Made by a program: the position numbers and the translations under genes. Below, in pieces: positions 57,228 through 64,000 of a DNA stretch of 64,000 nucleotides. The DNA is from Oidiodendron maius Zn (taxonomy: Eukaryota > Ascomycota > Leotiomycetes > Myxotrichaceae). Each line of letters starts with the position of its first letter. The stretch's first letter is position 1. The notes under the pieces were generated by a model, which ran no database searches, had not been told where the DNA came from, and saw nothing but the letters and a program-made list of their open reading frames with translations. The stretch is from NCBI GenBank assembly GCA_000827325.1, contig KN832878.1, positions 1,674,001-1,738,000 of the forward strand, read 5' to 3'.

Positions 57228-58745
57228 TTAGAGCTTACTAGCAGCCGATTGTCCATCCTGATAGATGCTACTCAGGTCAAGTCGTTCCTGCATAAACGCT
57301 AATTCATTTAGAATCTCCTCACTTCCACCACCAACGACCATGACTCGTACATCACGACTAATCTGTTCAATGCGCGCACCCTTCCCAGTTCGAGAGTATC
57401 CAAGACCACCCATAACTTGCTGCGACTCTCTTACAGCCTCTTCCAAGGCCCTGGCGCACGTAACCTTCAGTAGGGCCATTAAACCTCCATACCTTGGTGA
57501 CGAAAGACTAGCCTTATTCGCTTTCGAGTCGGCAATGGCAACAATCGACTCCATGAATGCGTGGGCAGGAAGAATTCGAGTACCAAGTGTGGTGAACTTG
57601 TTGCGGATTGCCTGATGCTCAATGAGATGCATCCCAAATGTAGTCCTTGTAATAGCGTGACTATATGCATCTGCTAGGCAGACGCGTGCCATTCGTAGAC
57701 TGGTACATGCAAGCCAGAGTCGTTCGTGATTGAAATCTACTTTCGTCAGATTGAGTTTTAAACAGGACGGCTAACTTACTTGACATGATCAATTTAAATC
57801 CTTTATTTTCCTCGCCCAAGAGGTTGCTAACAGGCACTTTTACGTCGTCGAATTCGAGATAAGCAGAACCTGTAATGTTAGTTGTACGATAAAATAGAGT
57901 TGGAGAGGAAGGCTCCTTACCGCTTGCTGAAACTCCCGAGTTTAAAATTCTCCGCCTGGTTACCCCCTTTGCATTGAGAGGGATCACCAGAGCAGATATA
58001 CCACCTTTTCCAGCCCCCCCGGTACGAACAGCAGCAGTGCAGTAATCCGCCCACATTCCATTTGTGATCCATTTCTTAGCGCCATTCACAACGTAGATAT
58101 TTCCTCGTCGCACTGCGGTCGTCGAGATATTCGCAACGTCCGATCCAGCTAAATGAGGTTAGATTTGATATAGTGTCATAAATAAAGAGACATACTGTCT
58201 GGCTCTGTAATTCCCAAGCAAAACCGAGTTTCGCCCTTAATTACAGATGGCAAAAAGGAGCTTTTCTGTGATTCGTTGCCGAAAGCGACAACAGGCGGGC
58301 ATCCGATGGAATCACCGCAACTCAACGCCCATATCACACCAAGATAACCACATCGCGCAATTTCGTCGATGCATATGAGATCGTGGAAGCCATCCCATTG
58401 CGCTGGATTAATTCCGCTTGGTAGTTTCGCAGCACCCATGTATTTCGAAACTGCTGCCGGATTTATTGCTACAGCTGTATACCCTCTCCTCGAATGCTCC
58501 CGTAGAACCTGGAACTGTCAGTACCAAGGCACGAATCCCAGATTGGGCCTACTGACTTCTTTTGGGACAAAACCTTGGGCTTCCCACTCTGCACAGCTGG
58601 GTGTGATATTATTTTCCACATAAGCCCGCACTTCATCGCGAAGACGCTCATGCGAGGCGTTGTAGTATGGGCTCTCGCCCCGCGAATACCATAGCGGCTC
58701 TACAAATGGGGTTAGGGAAGAAAGGTTATGAGAGTTTGACATCAT
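57228..58745 (-). CDS. peroxisomal acyl-CoA dehydrogenase/oxidase-like flavoprotein (isovaleryl- or citronellyl-CoA type)
   Basis: FAD enzyme of about 440 residues introducing the alpha-beta double bond into an acyl-CoA before carboxylation. The start is the ATG at 58745. Five exons; the first intron (42 nt) joins GFVPKE to FQVLREHSRRGY. Conserved blocks: YLGVIWALSCGDSIG, LGITEPDSGSDVANI (across an intron; flavin/substrate motif), GAKKWITNGMWADY, YLEFDDVKVPVSNLLGEENKG, NFNHERLWLACTS, FGMHLIEHQAIRNKF, VMGGLGYSRTGKGARIEQ and SRDVRVMVVGGGSEEIL. The C-terminal ASKL gives a perfect PTS1, SKL. Peroxisomal members could pass electrons to oxygen instead of ETF, which cannot be told here. It shares the cluster with carboxylase, hydratase and lyase genes, fitting an isovaleryl-CoA or citronellyl-CoA role. 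Confidence 0.92.
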
Positions 58746-58953
58746 GCGCGGATATAGAAAGAAAGTAAAAGTACAAGATAGTCTCGAGTCAATGTCCAAA
58801 GAACAATCATGCAAAGTAGTCAACGGTCATGAAATCGAAATGAACCAGGTAGAGCCCCGTCACGACAGGTCCGCGAGCGGAGAGCGCCTTCCTCGGGCCT
58901 GTTGTTGACCTGCTAGCGCACTTCTCCAGCCGATCTCATTTGCAGTCTCTACG

Positions 58954-59065
58954 CGGTCCGTATCAAAGATACTGCAGCGATGTCCTCCCGTGGCCAAGAT
59001 GGCGGTGCGGGCAATTTGGTCGGATTTAAGGCTTTGCCGGACACTAACCGGACCGAACCGGACCG
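58954..59065. promoter_or_regulatory. three CGGWCCG palindromes upstream of the acyl-CoA dehydrogenase
   Basis: CGGTCCG at 58954-58960 and CGGACCG at 59049-59055 and 59059-59065; the last two form a 10-bp tandem (ACCGGACCGA then ACCGGACCGT). They lie 210-320 bp before the dehydrogenase ATG and just beyond the 3' end of the lyase gene. Confidence 0.55.
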
Positions 59066-59190
59066 TGTGCACAGTGTGATGAGTTCTCCTTTGCATGCGG
59101 GGTAAAGGGGGACAATGGTGATGCTGTACCATGTCAACAATTGAAAGTGTTTGATATACCATCTAATTTAATATTTTACAATATAGTTAA

Positions 59191-61001
59191 TCATAGTCTG
59201 GACCTGTTTGCTGTTGGAGATAGTGCATCCCAATCGATGACCTTAACGCCGCTCCGGAATTTCTGCAACGCAAACTTCGACTCTGATCCGTCAGCCATCA
59301 TAGACTTAAATGAATCTTTTATCACGCGTGCCTGTATCTCACCCCCAGCATCTGTCCACGCAGACTTGAGCAAATCTTTGCTCAAGGATGACGCCCCTGG
59401 TGCAGAGAAGCGCAGGCGGTCTAGAAGTCTCTCCAGTTCTGCCTCTAGCGTGTCTTTGTCAGGAACAACTTTGTATACAGCCCGTAAGCCCTCGAGTTCT
59501 GAAGGCTGGACATCCTGTGCCGTCAGTATGGCTCCACGGGCGAAGCCAAACCCCCATTCGCGGATTACGTATTTTGATATCGTTGCGGGACAGAGACCGA
59601 GCCGAACCTCACTCAGCCTGAACGTAGCGTTTGATGTAACAAGCCGTATGTCGCAGACAAACGCAAGCCCGACTCCGCCTCCAAGGCAAGATCCGTTGAT
59701 TGCTGCAATGGTGGTTTTAGGACAGGAATCAATGACATCAAAAAGTTCTCTGAGTGCTGAAAACATCTCTTCAGATGTGGCGGTGCCTTTAAGATCCATC
59801 CCGGTGCAGAAAAATTTTCCCTCCGAACTTAAAACGATGCGGAAGACGCTTGCATCCGCCGAAAACCTCTTGTAGAGTTTAATAAGAGCTTGAATCATCC
59901 CATAGGTTAGAGCATTGCCGTTTCGCGGTCGCGTAAGTTGAATCTTGATATTGGCGCCTCTTCGATATACACAATACTCCGAGGTCCTTTCCAAAACGGT
60001 CCATGGTCGTGTCTGTGCCGTTTTTATTGGAGATACAGAAGCCTTTTTGGCAAGTATTGCTTGTCCAGCACGACTCCCGTTCGGGATCTTGAGCTGCTCT
60101 GATATCCATGCTCCTGTAGCAGCGACGTGATCGAGGTTGACGCCGGTCTCGATGCCCATCCGATGCAGAGTATACACCAGATCTTCTGTTGACAGGTTAC
60201 CTCTCGCTCCCTTTGCAAAAGGGCATCCACCAAGGCCCGCAACACTGCTATCAAATGTACGCAGCCCTAACTCGTAACTTTTGACCACATTGGCAACGGC
60301 CTGTCCGTATGTATCATGGAAATGACCTGCCAGACGCTCCGCCGGTATCGTAATCAGAATCTCCCTCAAAAGTTTCTCTACGTCGCCCGGCGTTCCAACA
60401 CCTAGTGTATCTCCGAGGCTGACTTCGTAGCAGCCTGCATCTAAGAGGGCTTTTGTAACTTTGATCACACTCGAAGCCTGCGTTGGTCCATCGTAAGGGT
60501 CAGCGAAAATGCAGGAGACATAGCTAAATATTAGAGTTAGCATACCTGAGTCACTAGAAAACGAAAAATCGCATACCCTCTAATCTTTACTCCTAAAACT
60601 CTAGCCCTTTCTGCAACCTCTCGAACCCTGAGCAAGGACTCATCCACGGTGCAGTTGATGTTCTTCTTGCTGAAGCCTTCAGTCGCCGAAACGAAGACAG
60701 CAATCTCTCGTACCCCGCACTGGTGAGCCAGCTCGAGTCCTTTGATGTTTGGAACTAGAACCGGGAACTGAATGGACTTGCTCGGTGACTCAATAATGTG
60801 TTTGATGCCATCCAGAACCTGAGGGGCATCCGCTAGCTGTGGGATCCATTTCGGGGATACGAACGAAGTTGCCTCAATAATTGAAAGACCCGATTCAGCG
60901 AGCCGTTCAATGAGCCTAACTTTGGTTGACGTGGGCAAAATTCCGGAGATGTTCTGGAGACCGTCACGAGGTCCAACCTCTACTATTCTGACTTTCACCA
61001 T
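59191..61001 (-). CDS. fused HMG-CoA lyase / enoyl-CoA hydratase, PTS1
   Basis: One polypeptide of 585 residues from exons 61001-60577 and 60523-59191. Residues 1 to about 298 are HMG-CoA lyase: VEVGPRDGLQN with catalytic Arg12-Asp13, ATSFVSPKWIPQLAD, a splice giving IRGYVSCIFADPYDG, HFHDTYGQA metal-binding His, and GLGGCPFAKGARGNLSTED with the active-site Cys near 241. After a linker of about 20 residues, about 322-585 is a crotonase: LTRPRNGNALTYGM, FCTGMDLKG, AINGSCLGGGVGLAFVCDIR (oxyanion hole) and EVRLGLCPATISKYV with the catalytic Glu region. The C-terminus SRL is a PTS1. A methylglutaconyl-CoA-type hydratase makes HMG-CoA, and the lyase splits it to acetoacetate and acetyl-CoA, so the fusion joins consecutive steps. 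It is divergent from the carboxylase alpha gene (376 bp). The frame is continuous through the fusion, so this is not two genes merged by error. Confidence 0.94.
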
Positions 61002-61190
61002 CTCTGCACTACAATGACAATGTAAACAGGGAAAGCGCAATATGAGAAACCGAACGTTGCCTCTTGGATTAGATAAGAGATTGGGTTGCATCTGCCTGGA
61101 TAAACAATCTAGATCTTACTGCTATTCATAACAAACGAGGAGCTGCATCCGGGTTTCGCCCCTCCGAGGCATATGCCGCTGTCCAACACG

Positions 61191-61210
61191 CGGACCGAGG
61201 TGGCGGACCG
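61191..61210. promoter_or_regulatory. two CGGWCCG palindromes between lyase/hydratase and carboxylase alpha genes
   Basis: CGGACCG at 61191-61197 and again at 61204-61210, 13 bp centre to centre, in the 376-bp region between divergent starts at 61001 and 61378. Confidence 0.55.
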
Positions 61211-61377
61211 CTGACGGCCCAACCTAGAAGCATGTCGGGTAAGCCATTTGTATATGGTCCGGAACCGCGGAGGAACGCTTCATGATTTCTAGAATACAGT
61301 CTTATTTAATCCAGGATATTTGAGCATTTCAGCAAGTTGAATATCATCTTTTCGGCCCAAAGAATCTAACGAGAAGC

Positions 61378-63810
61378 ATGCCGAGTGCGACCAGCCATGC
61401 GGCATCTGCCCCAGTCAACAAGGTGCCGCTCAGGACGTTTGACCAAGAGATAAGCTCTTCTGGCGCTATCAAACGCATTTTAATAGTCAATCGAGGGGAG
61501 ATAGCTTGCAGGGTAATAGATACGTGCCGAAAACTTGGGATAACTTCCATTGCTGTCTATACAGAATCGTACGGCTCCTTGCTCTACTGTCGCTTTCCCG
61601 TGGCAAAATAAAACTAATTGTATCATAGCGAGGCACACTCATTGCACGTCAAAAGGGCAGACCAGGCAATTAATCTGGGCCCAGTTGATGGCCTACAAGG
61701 CAATCCATATCAAAACATCGAGCTTCTCGTTAAAACCGCACTCGCCAACAAGGCAGACGCTGTTCATCCCGGCTACGGATTCCTGAGCGAAAATGCTGGA
61801 TTATCCAAACGTATACAAGATGCAGGGCTGCAGTTTCTTGGCCCCTCCCCGAATAGCATGGCTGTGCTTGGTGACAAGCGCTCGGCGAAACAATACCTTC
61901 TCAAGCATGCGCCCCAGGTACCTTTAATACCGGGTTACAATGGATCAGAACAAAACCCCGATCAACTTCTATCCCAGGCGGATCGGATAGGCTTTCCAAT
62001 TCTCATAAAGGCCTCCGCAGGTGGCGGAGGGAAAGGGATGAGAATTGTTCGTGAAAGGCAGCGGTTCGCAGATGAGCTGGAGAGAGCCAAGTCGGAAGCA
62101 CAAAGGTCATTTGGCTCTTCAGACTGCATACTAGAGAAGTATATCGAGAGGAGTAAGCATGTTGAAATTCAGATCCTGGGAGATCGGTATGGGACGGTGG
62201 TTTCCCTGTTAGATCGTGAATGCTCCATCCAGCGCCGGCATCAGAAAGTGATTGAGGAGGCGCCATCTCCCTGGCTCTCACCAGATCTACGGAAGCAAAT
62301 GAGCACCACGGCAGTTTTAATCGGAAATCTATTAAAGTACGAGAGTGCTGGTACGGTGGAGTTTATTATCGATATCGACACAGCAAACTACTACTTCCTC
62401 GAGGTGAACACGCGGATTCAGGTCGAGCATCCAATCACTGAGGAAACTGTTGGATTGGATATCGTTGCTCTCCAAGTTTATATTGCTGGTGGAGGACGAC
62501 TAGATGCCTTGGGATATCTCAATAACGGAATGGCCCCCCAGGTTGGACATGCTATCGAATGCCGTCTTTGCGCAGAGGACCCCGCGCGAGACTTCATGCC
62601 GGACTTGGGAACCATCGTAAGATGGACACCGGCAACGGAAATATTACCAGCTTCTGAGAGCGAGCATGTTCGATTTGAAACTGGCATCGAGACCGGATCG
62701 CAGATTTCGATCAACTTTGACTCCCTTGTAGCAAAGATCGTGGTTTGGGCTCCCACGCGAGAGCTCGCAATTACGAAAATGGTCAAGATGCTCTCCCATA
62801 CAGTCTGCATCGGTGTCAGAAGCAACCAGTCTTTTCTCCAGGCCTGCCTCCTCCACCCTAGATTCCATGATCCGGCATACACGACAAGCTTCATACCCGA
62901 CCTCATGGAGACGCTTCTCAAGAACCCATTTGTCCCGAGCCTTCTTGAAGCCACCCAGCTGCTCACATTAGCTCCCTCTCTACACCGTAGAATGGCCCAA
63001 GCCGCATCTAGGTCAAGGCCGTTCTCTAGCATCTCGCATGGATTTCGAAACCAAAAGGCAGACCCCGCCAACGTCCAGGCAGATGTTGTGCAGGTTCCAA
63101 GGCAATCCAACTGCGCTTTCATTGTCGAATGGCCGTCTCAGGGTTTTCAATTGCGTGAAGCAAGAACGCGGGCAGTGAACATTATCCCTCTGTCCAATCC
63201 AAACGAAAATACCTCCGCGACCGAAGAAGAAGAGGAAAAATCTAGCTTAATGCTCGCACGTCAATACAACCGCCTCAGCTCACAAGTTCGGAAACTTAAT
63301 AGTTCGACCGACTGCACATCCCAACACCAGGCAAGGATCCAAACACGCAGAAGCGCCATATTTCAGGAAAGCCCGACTTTATCCTGGGATCTCAAGGACT
63401 TTGTACTAGAAGTCGACGCCGAGAGGTATTTCGTATATGCCGCCATCAGCTCCTCCACGTCGGTTTCAGACGCTGGCGGGTATCAGAAGTTCCACGCCCA
63501 TATTCCCGCTCTAGGGACGAATGTTGAGTACTACCTATACTCGTTACTATCTTATGGGGAATCACTAAGGGCAAGCGCAAAGGCATTGTCTGCTGCATTG
63601 GAAGCGAATCCGAGAGCGCCGATGCCATGCAAGGTTCTGAGCGTTTCGAAGAAGGATGGAGACGTTATAGATGCAGGGGAAGTAGGAATGGTTGTTGAAA
63701 GTATGAAGATGGAGATGAATGTGCTGGCTAATACCAAAGGAACGTTTAAGGCAAAGTTTCAGCAGGGAGATGCAGTGGAGGAGGGGAGTGTGTTATTTAC
63801 CGTCACTTGA
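61378..63810 (+). CDS. biotin-dependent acyl-CoA carboxylase alpha subunit (MCC/GCC type)
   Basis: Biotin carboxylase plus biotin carrier subunit, 790 residues from exons 61378-61568 and 61629-63810; the 60-nt intron joins SIAVYTES to [13 protein letters not shown]. Domains: biotin carboxylase N-domain ([16 protein letters not shown]), [18 protein letters not shown]-grasp glycine loop [44 protein letters not shown], catalytic [17 protein letters not shown], and C-domain [15 protein letters not shown]. The biotinyl domain has [10 protein letters not shown], Lys about 757 being the biotin site. Length and order fit methylcrotonyl/geranyl-CoA carboxylase rather than pyruvate carboxylase. The C-terminus VLFTVT is not a PTS1, and I see no clear PTS2 or mitochondrial presequence. 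As alpha6beta6 complexes form before import, it could enter peroxisomes with the ARL-tagged beta subunit. The central region around 500-600 is poorly conserved. Confidence 0.94.
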
Positions 63811-63872
63811 AAGATTCGATAAAAAATTAATTGTTTTGATACATGTATATAAATGGGACATCACTGTTACCT

Positions 63873-64000
63873 CTAAGCACCGAAGTCCATAGGTGCGCCA
63901 CCAAAGTATGACGTGAATGGAGATAGCCCTTCGAACCCTAGACTTGGATTGGGTGATTGCTCATTGAGCGGAATCGCTGAGCTTGAGATGTAGCGATAGG
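63873..64000 (-). CDS. possible 3' end of a further gene, unidentified
   Basis: On the minus strand an open frame enters from the window edge and stops at 63873-63875 (…SFTSYFGGAP-like, ending PMDFGA). Composition rich in Ser, Pro, Gly and Phe resembles C-terminal tails of fungal zinc-cluster regulators, and its position just past the catabolic cluster would suit a pathway regulator. Only about 42 codons are visible, so neither the coding status nor the function is secure. Confidence 0.3.
   Translation of the reverse strand, partial: YRYISSSAIPLNEQSPNPSLGFEGLSPFTSYFGGAPMDFGA

Noticed and set aside
58469-58600. Premature stop in the acyl-CoA dehydrogenase
   Set aside because: A 42-nt intron with a TACTGAC branch site removes the stop and joins conserved blocks in frame.
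61378-61500. PTS2 signal in carboxylase alpha (KVPLRTFDQ)
   Set aside because: Spacing is off by one from the (R/K)(L/V/I)X5(H/Q)(L/A) pattern and the final residue does not fit.
52606-63810. Simple mitochondrial leucine-degradation cluster as known from Aspergillus (ivd/mcc genes)
   Set aside because: Gene content overlaps, but the PTS1 ends, added synthetase and lyase-hydratase fusion do not fit a standard mitochondrial set. Not excluded biochemically, only as the complete explanation.

Overview
This window comes from a filamentous ascomycete (Pezizomycotina). Genes carry many short introns (about 41-130 bp) with GT...CTAAC-like...AG signals. The families are typical of these fungi: Zn2Cys6 regulators, a PDR-type ABC pump, a DHA14 MFS pump, NmrA-like proteins and secreted GH3 and GDSL enzymes. 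There are also degenerate LINE, Tc1/mariner and Ty3/gypsy remnants. I cannot fix genus or class. All exon structures were worked out by eye from reading frame, splice signals and family conservation.

Layout. 1-12.6 kb: partial MFS pump, broken old-yellow-enzyme gene, secreted metallo-beta-lactamase-fold protein, Zn2Cys6 regulator divergent from an NmrA-like gene, broken MAPEG gene. 12.6-18.6 kb: NAD-formate dehydrogenase pseudogene with several indels, then LINE and Tc1/mariner relics and a gene desert. 18.6-27.6 kb: intron-rich secreted GH3 beta-glucosidase, another Zn2Cys6 regulator, an FAD-oxidase fragment. 27.6-34.6 kb: intact full-size PDR ABC transporter divergent from a Zn2Cys6 regulator, with a triple 14-bp repeat between them. 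34.7-47.7 kb: GDSL esterase with an internal stop, two more NmrA-like genes, two short-chain dehydrogenases, a DUF4267-type membrane protein, and a prolyl-iminopeptidase-like gene bracketed by about 171-bp inverted repeats. 47.8-52.6 kb: carboxylesterase and GH1 wreckage and a truncated gypsy element.

52.6-63.8 kb is the most interesting part: five intact, tightly packed genes. They encode an acyl-CoA synthetase, the beta and alpha subunits of a biotin-dependent acyl-CoA carboxylase (methylcrotonyl/geranyl-CoA type), an acyl-CoA dehydrogenase, and one polypeptide fusing HMG-CoA lyase to an enoyl-CoA hydratase. Together they can activate a branched acid, dehydrogenate it, carboxylate the beta-methyl group, hydrate it and cleave it. 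This is the logic of leucine/isovalerate catabolism or of the bacterial acyclic-terpene (Atu) pathway. Four of the five proteins end in peroxisomal PTS1 tripeptides (AKL, ARL, SKL, SRL), and the intergenic stretches share a palindromic CGGWCCG motif. I infer a co-regulated peroxisomal pathway.

About seven genes elsewhere are broken or fragmentary. The window therefore reads as a fast-evolving accessory region next to a conserved catabolic cluster.
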